Source of the DNA: Lysinibacillus sphaericus
GTDB taxonomy: Bacteria; Bacillota; Bacilli; Bacillales_A; Planococcaceae
Length of the DNA: 64,000 nucleotides
Direction: 5' to 3'
Assembly (NCBI RefSeq): GCF_001629735.1
Contig: NZ_CP015224.1
Span: 2,418,001 to 2,482,000 of the forward strand
Shown here: in pieces, positions 27,341 through 36,938 of the stretch
Layout: each line of letters begins with the position of its first letter
Numbering within the stretch: position 1 is the first letter of the stretch
Notes under the pieces: generated by a model
Told to the model about the DNA's origin: nothing
Databases searched by the model: none
Seen by the model: the letters and a program-made list of their open reading frames with translations, nothing else
Made by a program: the position numbers and the translations under genes

Positions 27341-28435
27341 TTATAATTCCTCCATTTCACTTTTTAACAAATCTACTGATAATTCAGGTCTCACTGTATA
27401 CGGAGATGCTAAGGTATTTTTTGCATTAGTTAACCCTGCATCAAGACATGTCGCAAAATCTTGTCCAGTCAGCCAGCCATGAATAACTGCACTGACAAAG
27501 GCATCACCCGCGCCTGTCACATCTTCAATCTTTTCAATTACTTTGGCAGCAAAATGACTAGGCGCAATTGTTGTCGAAGCAGCATATACGCCCTTACTGC
27601 CAGCCGTGATAATTACATGCTCAGCACCTAATTGTAGAAGCTGTTGTAATGCTTTTTCATAATGACTCACGTTTTCAATTGTATGTCCTACAATTGTTTC
27701 TGCTTCATCCGTGTTACAGATAAACCATGTTACGCCTTGTAATGTTTCAGGTAGTCGATTCATTTTAGGCGAGGATACTGGCACAATGACCAGTGGTATT
27801 TCGCGAGCAATAGCTACTTGCTGGATATAAGCCACTGTTTCTTTCGGACAATTTAAGTCCAAAATAAAGCAGCCAGCGTTCACAAGCATCGTTTCATGCT
27901 TTTTTAACAAGTTAGGCAATAATAAGTCATATACTTCCATATTGGCTACAGCTAGTGCTAGCTCGCCTTGCTCATCCATAATGGCCGTATAGGAACCCGT
28001 TGAAGCTTCTGGTATCTGCTCCACATAACGTAGATTCATAAAGGATTCTGAAGCATCTTGGATCACTTGCCAATCCGCATCCTTACCAGCTGTTGTGAGC
28101 AACGTCACTTGATGATTTAATCGGCCTAAGTTTTCAGCAATGTTTCGACCTACACCACCTACACTAAAGGAAGAACTAGCAGGGTTAGATGTTCCAAATT
28201 GAACATTGCCCTTCACATGGAATTTTCGGTCTAAGTTAGCTCCACCGATACAAATAATTTCATTTGCCTCGGGTAAAATATAAGCTCGACCTACTATTTT
28301 TCCTTCCTTCGTTAAACTAGACACTAAATTAGCAAGCACGGGACGAGATAAATTCATGGCATCCGCCATCTCTTGCTGAGACATAAACGGATTTTGGCGA
28401 ATTAAAGCAAGCACCGCCTGTTCTCTTTCATTCAT
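27341..28435 (-). CDS. psuK: Pseudouridine kinase with N-terminal HTH
   Basis: PfkB-family kinase of 364 residues, predicted to phosphorylate pseudouridine at the 5' position ahead of PsuG. An N-terminal winged helix (about 1-55; [13 protein letters not shown]) is fused to the kinase (about 58-360), which has G-G-A-N-L-D-R at its start and the catalytic D-V-T-G-A-G-D-A-F near 305. The fused DNA-binding domain suggests that the protein also regulates its own operon. A near-consensus promoter precedes it. Confidence 0.92.
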   Translation of the reverse strand: MNEREQAVLALIRQNPFMSQQEMADAMNLSRPVLANLVSSLTKEGKIVGRAYILPEANEIICIGGANLDRKFHVKGNVQFGTSNPASSSFSVGGVGRNIAENLGRLNHQVTLLTTAGKDADWQVIQDASESFMNLRYVEQIPEASTGSYTAIMDEQGELALAVANMEVYDLLLPNLLKKHETMLVNAGCFILDLNCPKETVAYIQQVAIAREIPLVIVPVSSPKMNRLPETLQGVTWFICNTDEAETIVGHTIENVSHYEKALQQLLQLGAEHVIITAGSKGVYAASTTIAPSHFAAKVIEKIEDVTGAGDAFVSAVIHGWLTGQDFATCLDAGLTNAKNTLASPYTVRPELSVDLLKSEMEEL

Positions 28436-28463
28436 AGCATCACCTTTTATTATATTTGTTTAC

Positions 28464-28492
28464 ATTATAAACTTTTGTTTGGTTTTTGTCAA
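28464..28492 (-). promoter_or_regulatory. Consensus sigma-A promoter of psuKG with overlapping inverted repeat
   Basis: Minus-strand TTGACA (28487-28492) and TATAAT (28464-28469) with 17-bp spacing, both perfect. An imperfect inverted repeat GTTTA/TAAAC overlaps the -10 box and may be the operator for the HTH of PsuK. Confidence 0.8.
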
Positions 28493-28527
28493 AAAAAAGT
28501 TGAACCCATCGTAAGGAGGTTCAACTT
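28491..28527 (-). terminator. Terminator of the MFS gene
   Basis: AGTTGAACC/GGTTCAACT stem with a run of eight T residues on the minus strand. The tract overlaps the psuK -35 box. Confidence 0.88.
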
Positions 28528-28533
28528 TCATGA

Positions 28534-29793
28534 TTAGTTCGTTTGTGCTTGCTGAGACGTTTGCTTTTTTACCATGATAACGAATAAGCCAGCTAATGTA
28601 CAAAACATCCCTGCAAGAAAAAAAGCCCATGTATAAGAATTGAAAAATTTATAAATCAAACCGCCACCATAAGCAGCGACTGCTGCTCCAGCTTGATGAG
28701 AGGCGAATATCCATCCATAAATAATACTACTCTTCTGCACACCAAAAATTTGTCGTGTAATACTAATGGTTGGCGGCACTGTAGCAATCCAATCCAGGCC
28801 ATAAAATATAGTAAAAATAGTCAATAAAACAAAGGAGCCCTGTGCCAAAGCATATGGAAGTAACAGTAAAGAAGCTCCCCTTAACAAGTAATACCAAAAT
28901 AATAACCAACGATTATCGAAACGATCTGATAGCCAGCCAGATGCAGTGGTACCTAGTAAATTAAACACTCCCATAAAAGAAAGGAGGGACGCAGCGGTTA
29001 CTAATGGAATACCAAAGCTAATACAATAAGAGACAAAATGAGTACCAATTAATCCACTTGTTGAAAGACCACAAATGAAAAAACTCCCTGCTAGCAGCCA
29101 AAAGGTTTTGACCTTAACCGCTTCTAATAAGCCATTGAAGGCAATACTAATTGGATTTTTCTTTAGTTGCACATGCTGTTTATCAAATATCTCCTCTTGT
29201 CCATAGGGTGTTAATCCTAAATCCTGAGGTTTATTTTTTATAAAAATAGCAATCATGATTAGCATCACTATACTCAGAAGAAGAATGAAGCCGATTGCCC
29301 ACCTCCAGGAATAGTGATCAATGATAATCGCAAGTACAGGCAATAAAATAAGTTGGCCTGTGGCAGTACTAGCGGTCAAAATTCCTACTGCTAACCCTCT
29401 TCTTTTAACAAACCAATGATTAGCAACATAAGGGCTAAGCACCGTTAAAAAGAGACTTGCGCCCAGACCAATAATGCCACCCCAAATTATGATTAATTGC
29501 CATGATTGATTCATGAAAAATGTTAAAATCATGCCTAACACTAATGTAGACATGGCACTTATCATCATCTTTTTTAAACCAATAACGTCAAGTAAAGCTG
29601 CCATGAATGGGCCAGAGATACCATATAAAAATAAACTAACGGCAAATGCTAGAGCAATCGTCGATCGATCCCATTGAAATTCCTTTTCTAAAGAATCAAT
29701 AAACACGCCAGATGATGACATCGTAATCCCAGCAACGATAATCGAGAAAAACGTGACTACTAAAATAAACCAACTGTAATGAATCCGCTTCAT
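28534..29793 (-). CDS. Major facilitator superfamily transporter
   Basis: Integral membrane transporter of 419 residues with 12 predicted helices. It resembles the oxalate/formate or monocarboxylate-like MFS groups, with a first helix W-F-I-L-V-V-T-F-F, a charged cytoplasmic loop between helices 6 and 7, and G-W-L-S-D-R-F-D in the second half. The substrate cannot be deduced. The frame opens 38 codons upstream, but homology and an AGGTGG site favour the ATG at 29791-29793 (29796 is the alternative). It is divergent from a MarR regulator, with two palindromes between them, so it is probably a regulated exporter or uptake system. Confidence 0.83.
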   Translation of the reverse strand: MKRIHYSWFILVVTFFSIIVAGITMSSSGVFIDSLEKEFQWDRSTIALAFAVSLFLYGISGPFMAALLDVIGLKKMMISAMSTLVLGMILTFFMNQSWQLIIIWGGIIGLGASLFLTVLSPYVANHWFVKRRGLAVGILTASTATGQLILLPVLAIIIDHYSWRWAIGFILLLSIVMLIMIAIFIKNKPQDLGLTPYGQEEIFDKQHVQLKKNPISIAFNGLLEAVKVKTFWLLAGSFFICGLSTSGLIGTHFVSYCISFGIPLVTAASLLSFMGVFNLLGTTASGWLSDRFDNRWLLFWYYLLRGASLLLLPYALAQGSFVLLTIFTIFYGLDWIATVPPTISITRQIFGVQKSSIIYGWIFASHQAGAAVAAYGGGLIYKFFNSYTWAFFLAGMFCTLAGLFVIMVKKQTSQQAQTN

Positions 29794-29832
29794 CATTCCA
29801 CCTACTCTTCTTGTTAAAGTCACTCTAAAAAG

Positions 29833-29846
29833 CATGTATATACATG
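29833..29846. promoter_or_regulatory. Palindromic operator O1, MarR/MFS intergenic region
   Basis: CATGTATATACATG is a perfect 14-bp palindrome placed at about +1 to +14 of the MFS transcript if TATACT at 29853-29858 (minus) is its -10 box. Confidence 0.65.
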
Positions 29847-29870
29847 TTTTAGAGTATATTCGTTCATTTA

Positions 29871-29884
29871 TATGTATATACATG
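29871..29884. promoter_or_regulatory. Palindromic operator O2, MarR/MFS intergenic region
   Basis: TATGTATATACATG differs from O1 at the first base only and lies 38 bp away, near the expected MFS -35 region. Paired near-identical palindromes fit dimeric MarR binding. Confidence 0.65.
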
Positions 29885-29987
29885 TATGATGATAGTAACC
29901 ATTCCATTAGATAGCTGTCAATACGTATTTTTTAGCTCTTAGGTGTATACTTAAAATTAGTAGAATTCCCTCAAAGGAGTACTGACC

Positions 29988-30446
29988 ATGAAAAATCAAC
30001 AGAATACTATCGATTACACACAAATATGTGTTTGTGCAAACCTTCGAAAAAAAACAAGGGTCGTGACACAGTTATATGATAAATTACTGCAGCCTACCGG
30101 TTTAAAAGTGACTCAATATTCTATGCTGGCACACATCGACCTTCAACAAGCCGTTTCCATTAGTCGTTTAGGTGAAATTTTATTGCTCGACCAAACGACC
30201 GTGACACGGAATATCAATCTATTAAAGCAATATGGCTACGTCGAGTTAAAGCGCGATCCACAGGACGCACGCACTAAAAATATTATGCTCACTGAAAAAG
30301 GGTTAGAAAAGCTGCATGAGGCTGCACCCATTTGGCAAACGATTCAAGATAAAATCATTGATGATATTGGCGTAGAAAAATATGCTGATTTCTTCGATAC
30401 TTTGCGAACAATGCAGAAGATCATTCAGTCCTATGAGGAACAATAA
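29988..30446 (+). CDS. MarR-family transcriptional regulator
   Basis: Winged-helix regulator of 152 residues with the MarR layout: helical dimerisation ends and a central HTH (S-I-S-R-L-G-E-I-L-L-L-D-Q-T-T-V-T-R-N, about 60-85), followed by the wing D-P-Q-D-A-R-T-K near 95. The N-terminus contains C-V-C-A-N-L-R, a pair of cysteines that could be redox- or thiol-sensitive (inference). It is transcribed away from the MFS gene. The two palindromes in between suggest local regulation. AAAGGAG precedes the ATG. Confidence 0.87.
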   Translation: MKNQQNTIDYTQICVCANLRKKTRVVTQLYDKLLQPTGLKVTQYSMLAHIDLQQAVSISRLGEILLLDQTTVTRNINLLKQYGYVELKRDPQDARTKNIMLTEKGLEKLHEAAPIWQTIQDKIIDDIGVEKYADFFDTLRTMQKIIQSYEEQ

Positions 30447-30476
30447 AAAAAGCGCCGTTGTTGTGGCGCTTTTTTA
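30444..30476. terminator. Bidirectional terminator between marR and apt
   Basis: AAAAAGCGCC pairs with GGCGCTTTTTT, with A/T tracts on both sides serving the two converging genes. Confidence 0.92.
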
Positions 30477-30482
30477 ACATTT

Positions 30483-30995
30483 TTAATATTGAATAAGGGT
30501 TTTAATATTTAAGTCGCCAAGCTTTTCGCGACCATTTAATTCTAAAAGTTCAATTAAGAAGGCACAACCTACTACCTGACCACCTAATTGTTCCACTAGA
30601 CGAACAGTGGCTTCTACTGTACCGCCAGTTGCTAGTAAATCATCACAGATTAATACTTTTTGACCAGGCTTAATCGCATCATTATGCATCGTTAATGTAT
30701 CTTTTCCATATTCAAGACCATAGTCTGCACTAATAACTTTGCGTGGTAACTTACCTGGTTTACGCACAGGGGCAAAGCCGATTTCAAGGGCATAGGCAAC
30801 TGGGCATCCAATAATAAAACCACGTGCTTCAGGACCCACTACAATTTCTGCGCCTAATTCTTTTGCATATTCTACAATTTGATCTGTTGCATATTTGTAT
30901 GCTGGTCCATGATCCATAATTGTAGTAATATCTCTGAATGTAATACCCTCTTTCGGCCAGTTTTCAACCGTTGTAACGTATTGCTTTAAATCCAT
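30483..30995 (-). CDS. apt: Adenine phosphoribosyltransferase
   Basis: Purine salvage enzyme of 170 residues converting adenine and PRPP to AMP. The PRPP loop [13 protein letters not shown] near residue 118 and G-P-E-A-R-G-F-I near 58 are canonical. It lies 30 bp after recJ on the same strand behind AGGAGGAG. Confidence 0.97.
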   Translation of the reverse strand: MDLKQYVTTVENWPKEGITFRDITTIMDHGPAYKYATDQIVEYAKELGAEIVVGPEARGFIIGCPVAYALEIGFAPVRKPGKLPRKVISADYGLEYGKDTLTMHNDAIKPGQKVLICDDLLATGGTVEATVRLVEQLGGQVVGCAFLIELLELNGREKLGDLNIKTLIQY

Positions 30996-31025
30996 TTTAT
31001 TGCTCCTCCTACGAAACGTATTCGT

Positions 31026-33347
31026 CTAGTCATGTATTCGTTCATCAAACCATTGTTTTAATTCTATATAAGGAGCATAGACGAGCATTTGCTCCATTTC
31101 AATCTGTTCTGAACGTTGTTTGTACGACGGTGCCTCGGTCAATGCTTGTTTTGGAGCATCCTCGTTGACAGTCGTCAGTCCACTCTCCATTTTAACAAAA
31201 TCAAGCTCAAAAAACACCTGTGTCATAAATTTTAATGTTTCTAATGGCCAGCCAGTATGCTTAGCTATGTCTGCTATATGCATATCAAGTGGAAATGCTG
31301 GTCGATTTTTCAGGAATTTATAATACCATGCAAATTGCTCACGGGTAGGTAAAACATTAAAGTATTGTGAATCTGGCATATAAAAGTGTGCATAGATGCG
31401 TGAAGGGGCCGTCTTCTGTAAAACCTCTTCTAGCCTTTGAATAGTTTCAGGCAAATCTAACAGGACAATATATTCACTTTGTCCGATGTTTGAAAGAGTA
31501 GGATCAGCTACTATTATAGGAACATCAATTAACGATTGATAATAGGTCATTGTTGCTGGACGAAAGGCAATAAATGTCGCCTCTTCCTTTGGCACTGTAT
31601 TGAGCCAGCGAGCCGTTTGACGAATACCACGAATATCAAAAAGCTGCCATTCAGTGGTTTGAACATCTTCAATCATAAATTGAGCTTTTTTACGACCCTG
31701 CCACTCGTTTATTTGCAAATCACCAATAAAGGACACTTTTATGCCATAGGTTAATTCATCGTGTAAGTGGCCCTTATGGAAACCGACACTATCTAATTTG
31801 TCACAGCCATTCGTTAATTCCATTTTTATATGGTTCTCAGCCGCTCCAATTTTTCGCATGGAGGATATTTCAACATCCTCAAGCACATAAACGGGCTTCG
31901 GAAAATCGGTGCCAAACGGGCCAAGTGATGCTATTTCCTCAATAGCATCTGCAGAAATTTCATCTAGGCTTAGAGGAATATCAATGTGAACCACAGGAGT
32001 TAAATGCTCTTCTGTTAAACATGCTCTTGCCTGTGTATCCAAGCGTGACCGTAGTTCATCCACATGCTCGATTGATAAAGTCATACCTGCTGCCATCGGA
32101 TGCCCTCCAAAGTGAGGTAAAATATCACGATTTTTGGCCAATTCATTATATAAATGGAAGCCATCAATGCTTCGTGCAGAGCCTTTTGCTGTACCTTTAT
32201 CAGGGTCAAGTGAAAGGACAATCGTTGGACGATAGTATTGTTCAACAAGACGTGAAGCAACAATTCCTACAACCCCTGCATTCCAGCCTTCTCCTGCTAC
32301 AACAAGGACTAAAGAATCGCTAATTTTCTTCTCTGATTCAATTAGAGCAATGGCTTCCTCGGTAATATTTTTAACAATATCCTTACGCTCGGTATTGGAG
32401 GCATTTAGCTGTTTGGCCAATGCTGTTGCCTTTACACTATCCTCAGCCATTAATAATTCGACTCCAGGCGATGCTTCACCAAGTCGACCCACTGCATTTA
32501 AGCGAGGACCAAAATAAAAGCCTATCGTTTCTTCACTAATTTTTGCTTGTTCTGTGCTCGCAATATCACACATGGCTTGTACCCACGGACTAAGAGAACG
32601 ACGCATTTCTTCTATGCCTCGTTTAACGAGATAACGATTTTCATCCACTAATGGTACTAAATCAGCCACTGTTCCAATTGCAACATATTCTATTAAATGA
32701 GTTGGTAGTTCTCCGTATAGAGCATGTGCAAGCTTAAAAGCTACACCTACACCGGCAAGCTCTCCAAAAGGATAATGTCCTTCAGGTAAACGTGGGTGTA
32801 AAATAATATCAGCCGGTGGCAGTTCCTCCCCTGGTTCATGGTGATCAGTCACAATAACATCCAGACCAAGTTCCTTTGCTACACGAATAGGTTCAATCCC
32901 TGAAATCCCATTATCCACTGTGATAATTAACTGCACACCCTCTTCATAGGCTTCCCGAAAAAGAGCCTCGTGTGGCCCATAGCCATGAATAAAGCGGTTC
33001 GGTATTTTAAACGATACATTAGCACCAAGATCCAGTAGGACATTTAACATAACAGTCGTACTTGTCACACCATCCGCATCATAGTCGCCATAGACTAAAA
33101 TTTTCTCTCCATTATCTAGAGCCTGCTCAATTCGTGCCACTGCTTCTGCCATACCGTGCATAAGAAATGGGTCATGAACATTCGCTTCTGTCATATTTAA
33201 TAAGCTTTCTGCATCAGCAGTTGTTTCACAGCCTCGCGCTGCTAAAATTTTTGCTGCAATCGCAGAAAGTTGTAAGTCATTTTGTAATGCTTGTACAAGT
33301 TCTACGTCTGGGCGTTCCACTTGCCATCTTTTTTTCGATAGAATCAT
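31026..33347 (-). CDS. recJ: Single-stranded-DNA-specific exonuclease RecJ
   Basis: Exonuclease of 773 residues acting 5' to 3' on single-stranded DNA in recombination and mismatch repair. The DHH-family motifs are present: D-Y-D-A-D-G near residue 85, T-V-D-N-G near 142, D-H-H-E-P-G near 165, and a DHHA1 motif G-G-H-P-M-A-A-G near 400. An OB-fold and the extended C-terminal region found in Bacillales RecJ follow. The start overlaps the stop of an upstream open frame made of 21-bp repeats (ATGA). The usual secDF-recJ order is interrupted here by the MCP gene and the trp operon. Confidence 0.95.
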   Translation of the reverse strand: MILSKKRWQVERPDVELVQALQNDLQLSAIAAKILAARGCETTADAESLLNMTEANVHDPFLMHGMAEAVARIEQALDNGEKILVYGDYDADGVTSTTVMLNVLLDLGANVSFKIPNRFIHGYGPHEALFREAYEEGVQLIITVDNGISGIEPIRVAKELGLDVIVTDHHEPGEELPPADIILHPRLPEGHYPFGELAGVGVAFKLAHALYGELPTHLIEYVAIGTVADLVPLVDENRYLVKRGIEEMRRSLSPWVQAMCDIASTEQAKISEETIGFYFGPRLNAVGRLGEASPGVELLMAEDSVKATALAKQLNASNTERKDIVKNITEEAIALIESEKKISDSLVLVVAGEGWNAGVVGIVASRLVEQYYRPTIVLSLDPDKGTAKGSARSIDGFHLYNELAKNRDILPHFGGHPMAAGMTLSIEHVDELRSRLDTQARACLTEEHLTPVVHIDIPLSLDEISADAIEEIASLGPFGTDFPKPVYVLEDVEISSMRKIGAAENHIKMELTNGCDKLDSVGFHKGHLHDELTYGIKVSFIGDLQINEWQGRKKAQFMIEDVQTTEWQLFDIRGIRQTARWLNTVPKEEATFIAFRPATMTYYQSLIDVPIIVADPTLSNIGQSEYIVLLDLPETIQRLEEVLQKTAPSRIYAHFYMPDSQYFNVLPTREQFAWYYKFLKNRPAFPLDMHIADIAKHTGWPLETLKFMTQVFFELDFVKMESGLTTVNEDAPKQALTEAPSYKQRSEQIEMEQMLVYAPYIELKQWFDERIHD

Positions 33348-33385
33348 CTTCTCACTTCCTTACGAAAGTTATTATACCGAAATTC

Positions 33386-33511
33386 TAGACGATACGCACT
33401 ATCCGTTAGATTGATAGTTTTATCCATCGGTTTAAGAAGGCTATCCGACTGGTTTTGCTCGCTATCTTTCACTTTCTCACTGCTATTCGCCACTCTCCTC
33501 TCGCTATCCGT
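33386..33511 (-). repeat. Six tandem degenerate 21-bp units between trpA and recJ
   Basis: On the minus strand six consecutive 21-nt units (33491-33511, 33470-33490, 33449-33469, 33428-33448, 33407-33427, 33386-33406) each begin with a variant of A/T-C-G-G-A-T-A-G. In the frame that leads into recJ they encode heptads starting D-S or N-S (for example D-S-E-R-R-V-A). The frame stays open for 70 codons from 33556 and ends in an ATGA overlap with recJ. I see no proper ribosome binding site, and the trp terminator lies inside its 5' end, so translation is doubtful. This occupies the whole trpA-recJ gap. Confidence 0.75.
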
Positions 33512-33519
33512 CACACAGC

Positions 33520-33550
33520 AAAAAAAGCCCACTCTAGTAAAGAGTAGACT
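33520..33550 (-). terminator. Terminator of the trp operon
   Basis: Minus-strand AGTCTACTCT pairs with AGAGTGGGCT over a 5-nt loop, then seven T residues. The trpA stop codon lies within the hairpin. Confidence 0.85.
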
Positions 33551-34328
33551 TTTCATAAACGTTTTTTGAAGCAGCTATTAATGCTTCTACTGTTGCCATC
33601 TTGCCTTCATGTAAGGCCGTCACAATGGCACTCCCAACGATGACCCCATCCCCCAACATTCCCATACTTTTCACTTGCTCGGGTGTTGAAATGCCAAATC
33701 CCGCTAGTACTGGGATTGGACTTGCCTGACGTAAGTGGGCAAAATGTTGTTCTAAATTAGTAGCAAAATTAGAGCGTTCCCCTGTAATTCCATTTACAGT
33801 CACTGCATAAACAAATCCTTGGCTTGCAGCAGCAATTCGAGCAATACGCTCAGGAGGACTTGTTAATGATACAAGCTGGACCACATCAATGCTATAGGGA
33901 TTTAAGGCCTCTCGTAAAATTCCGCTTTCCTCTAATGGCACATCTGGCACGATAATTCCTTTGACTCCTCCAGCAATACAAGCTTGAGCAAAGGCCTCCA
34001 AGCCATATGCTATTACTGGATTAAAATACGTCATTATAACTAAAGGGACTGTTATTTCCTCTCTAAATGAAGCAAGAGTTTGTAATACTTTCCTCAACGT
34101 TACACCTGCTGCCAATGCACGTTCTCCAGCCCGCTCAATTGTTGGACCATCTGCAACAGGGTCTGTAAAGGGAATACCTACTTCAACAGCTGTTACGCCA
34201 AGCTGCTGTAGTTTTAAAATCGTTGGCTTGATAGTTTCTAGCCCTCCATCGCCTGCCATAATATACGGGATAAAAGCCTTATGTCCTTCAATCTTTGTCT
34301 GGGCAATCGCCTGTTGTAAAGTCGTCAT
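33534..34328 (-). CDS. trpA: Tryptophan synthase alpha subunit
   Basis: TIM-barrel protein of 264 residues that cleaves indole-3-glycerol phosphate to indole, which channels to TrpB. The catalytic glutamate and aspartate are seen in [10 protein letters not shown] near residues 48-60, and a phosphate loop (G-F-G-I-S) lies near 207. It overlaps trpB by 4 nt and is the last gene of the operon. The terminator uses its final codons. Confidence 0.96.
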   Translation of the reverse strand: MTTLQQAIAQTKIEGHKAFIPYIMAGDGGLETIKPTILKLQQLGVTAVEVGIPFTDPVADGPTIERAGERALAAGVTLRKVLQTLASFREEITVPLVIMTYFNPVIAYGLEAFAQACIAGGVKGIIVPDVPLEESGILREALNPYSIDVVQLVSLTSPPERIARIAAASQGFVYAVTVNGITGERSNFATNLEQHFAHLRQASPIPVLAGFGISTPEQVKSMGMLGDGVIVGSAIVTALHEGKMATVEALIAASKNVYEKSTLY

Positions 34329-35536
34329 TTCATATCCCCTCCTAGTGCTGCACGAACTGTGTGTACATCTTTATCCCCTCGGCCAGATAAGCACACCACA
34401 ATAATGCTGTCACTCTGCATTGTTTTGGCAAGCTTTGCAGTATAAGCAATTGCATGGGAGCTTTCAAGCGCGGGAAGTATGCCCTCTGTTCTACTTAATA
34501 ATTGTAATCCTTCTAACGCTTCAGCATCTGTAATGGCGTTAAATTGAGCTCGACCAATATCGTGTAAATAACAATGTTCTGGCCCTTTTCCCGGATAGTC
34601 TAACCCCGCTGAAATAGAGTGCGCTTCTTGAACAAAGCCATTTGCATCTTGTAGTAAATACATGTAAGCGCCATGTAATACCCCTAATTGTCCACCTGCA
34701 ATAGCCGCTGCATGCCGCCCAGTTTCAAGACCACTCCCTGCTGCCTCTACACCATATAAGGCAACCGATTCGTCGTCAACGAATGGATGAAACATACCAA
34801 TTGCATTACTGCCACCACCAATACAAGCGACAACTGCATCTGGTAAGCGACCTTCCTTTTGCAAAATTTGCGTTCTTGTCTCAACCCCGATAATCCGCTG
34901 AAAATCACGAACAATTTTTGGAAATGGATGTGGGCCTAAGGCAGAGCCTAAAATATAATGCGTATCCTCCACATTCGTCACCCAATAGCGCAAAGCAGCA
35001 TTTACAGCGTCCTTTAAAGTTTTTGACCCACTTTCTACCGACTGAACCTTCGTGCCAAGTAGTTCCATACGGAAAACATTTAACTGCTGCCGTTTAATAT
35101 CTTCTGCACCCATAAAAACAACACATTCAAGATTTAATAAGGCACATGCGGTAGCCGTTGCTACACCATGTTGCCCAGCTCCTGTCTCTGCAACAATCTT
35201 CTTTTTTCCCATTCGTTTGGCAAGAAGTGCCTGGCCAATCGCGTTATTAATTTTATGAGCACCTGTATGATTTAAGTCTTCACGCTTTAGATAGATTTTA
35301 GCTCCACCAAGCTTCTTTGTAAGATTTTCTGCGAAATAAAGCGGGGTTTCACGTCCCACATAGTCCTGCAAATAGTAGGATAGCTCTTCAGTAAACGAGG
35401 AATCTTCTAAAGCTTCCTCGTAGGCATTCTCTAATTCTAGCAAGGCAGTCATTAATGTTTCAGGTACGAACCGCCCTCCAAATTGACCGAACCGCCCTGC
35501 CTTTGTTGGTACACTATTAGCTATCGAAATGGTCAT
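34325..35536 (-). CDS. trpB: Tryptophan synthase beta subunit
   Basis: PLP enzyme of 403 residues joining indole and serine to tryptophan. The PLP lysine is in H-K-I-N-N near residue 93, the catalytic glutamate in E-T-G-A-G-Q near 115, and the phosphate loop G-G-G-S-N-A near 240. Length and motifs are those of TrpB1. It overlaps trpF by 1 nt and trpA by 4 nt. Confidence 0.97.
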   Translation of the reverse strand: MTISIANSVPTKAGRFGQFGGRFVPETLMTALLELENAYEEALEDSSFTEELSYYLQDYVGRETPLYFAENLTKKLGGAKIYLKREDLNHTGAHKINNAIGQALLAKRMGKKKIVAETGAGQHGVATATACALLNLECVVFMGAEDIKRQQLNVFRMELLGTKVQSVESGSKTLKDAVNAALRYWVTNVEDTHYILGSALGPHPFPKIVRDFQRIIGVETRTQILQKEGRLPDAVVACIGGGSNAIGMFHPFVDDESVALYGVEAAGSGLETGRHAAAIAGGQLGVLHGAYMYLLQDANGFVQEAHSISAGLDYPGKGPEHCYLHDIGRAQFNAITDAEALEGLQLLSRTEGILPALESSHAIAYTAKLAKTMQSDSIIVVCLSGRGDKDVHTVRAALGGDMK

Positions 35537-36150
35537 TATTTATCCCCCCTCTTTACTACTTGTAAAAATGTCCTTATTTTTTTATGATCCTTAATGCCAT
35601 CTGTTTCTACACCACTTGATACATCCACCATGTATGGGTCTACAGCTGTGATGGCTTCTTCAACATTATCCGCCTTCAGTCCACCAGCTAGTATTAATCT
35701 TTCTCGTGGAATGCCCACCTCATCGAGTAGAGTCCAGTCAAAAGTTTGACCACTTCCACCCTTAAAAGTAGTTCCAGGAGCATCGAATAAATAATAGTCC
35801 ACCTGAAAATTAGCAGCAGCTTGCACATCCTCTTTTGTCCTGATAGACAATGCTTTAATAGCTGGATAACCTTGTTCTAAAATAAATGTTGCTGTTTCCT
35901 CTCCGTGGTATTGCACGTAATCTAAAGGCACTCGCTCAACCGCTTCCTGTAATTCAGCAGCAGTTGGATTGACAAAGACACCAATTTTCAAAACACCTTG
36001 TGGCACTTGCTTTGCTAATAGCCGTGCCTGTTCAATGGATACACGACGTTTACTTGGTGCAAAAACAAAGCCCACAGCATCTGCACCAGCTTGAATTGCT
36101 GTTTGGATATGTTCTAATTCTTGTAAACCACAAATTTTAACTTTTGTCAT
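35536..36150 (-). CDS. trpF: Phosphoribosylanthranilate isomerase
   Basis: TIM-barrel isomerase of 204 residues (third step of the branch). The general base cysteine is in K-I-C-G-L near residue 7 and the catalytic aspartate in L-F-D-A near 122; G-S-G-Q-T-F-D-W is the phosphate-site motif. It overlaps trpC by 4 nt. Confidence 0.96.
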   Translation of the reverse strand: MTKVKICGLQELEHIQTAIQAGADAVGFVFAPSKRRVSIEQARLLAKQVPQGVLKIGVFVNPTAAELQEAVERVPLDYVQYHGEETATFILEQGYPAIKALSIRTKEDVQAAANFQVDYYLFDAPGTTFKGGSGQTFDWTLLDEVGIPRERLILAGGLKADNVEEAITAVDPYMVDVSSGVETDGIKDHKKIRTFLQVVKRGDK

Positions 36151-36938
36151 ACTGAAGTCTCCTCGGTTTGAACTTGTAAACGCCTGAGTGCTAGCCCTGC
36201 ATCTCCGCTCCGCATTAATGCTTCTCCAACAAGAACGCCACTAGCGCCCATAGCCGCCACTTGTTTCGCATCGTCCTGGGACCAAATGCCACTTTCGCTA
36301 ATTAAAATGTGTCCCTCATCAAACGGAAAAGCTTTTGCAATCTCCTTTGTGCGCTGCAAATTGACCTTAAAAGTACGTAAATCTCGATTATTAACGCCGA
36401 TCAATTTCGCATCTACTGCAAGTGCACGTTCTAGCTCCTCTCTATCATGCACTTCCACTAAAACCTCTAAGCCTAAGCTCGTTGCATAGCTATATAAATC
36501 ATCTAAAGCTTCATCCGTTAATGCTGCCACGATCAATAAAATAATAGATGCACCTGCTGCCTTAGCAAATCGAATTTGCACTCGATCCACCATAAAATCT
36601 TTACAAAGAAGTGGCGTATCCACAGCACGAGCAACTGCGGCTAAATCTTCAAAGGAGCCTTTAAAAAATTCCTTGTCCGTTAATACAGAAATAGCTGCTG
36701 CTCCTGCCTGGGCATAAACTTGTGCTTGTGCAACTGGGTCTGCCCCGCCAGCAATTAACCCTTTGGAAGGCGAAGCACGTTTCATTTCAGCAATCACCTG
36801 CAATGTGTTTGCTTGCCGTAATGATTGAAATAACGAAGGGCGTTGCTTTTCTGAAAAATTTGCTAAAGGATCGGGCTGCTCTAATAATGCTCCTACCTCT
36901 ATCCTCTTTTGCTGAAGTATTTTTTGAAGAATATTCAT
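36147..36938 (-). CDS. trpC: Indole-3-glycerol phosphate synthase
   Basis: TIM-barrel enzyme of 263 residues performing ring closure. The catalytic lysine is in E-M-K-R-A-S-P-S near residue 53, a second lysine in L-C-K-D-F near 112, and glutamates in V-L-V-E-V-H and I-S-E-S-G. It overlaps trpD by 4 nt. Confidence 0.96.
   Translation of the reverse strand: MNILQKILQQKRIEVGALLEQPDPLANFSEKQRPSLFQSLRQANTLQVIAEMKRASPSKGLIAGGADPVAQAQVYAQAGAAAISVLTDKEFFKGSFEDLAAVARAVDTPLLCKDFMVDRVQIRFAKAAGASIILLIVAALTDEALDDLYSYATSLGLEVLVEVHDREELERALAVDAKLIGVNNRDLRTFKVNLQRTKEIAKAFPFDEGHILISESGIWSQDDAKQVAAMGASGVLVGEALMRSGDAGLALRRLQVQTEETSV

Noticed and set aside
33386-33511. 21-bp repeats considered as a CRISPR array
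   Set aside because: The units are contiguous and degenerate, with no spacers and no cas genes nearby.
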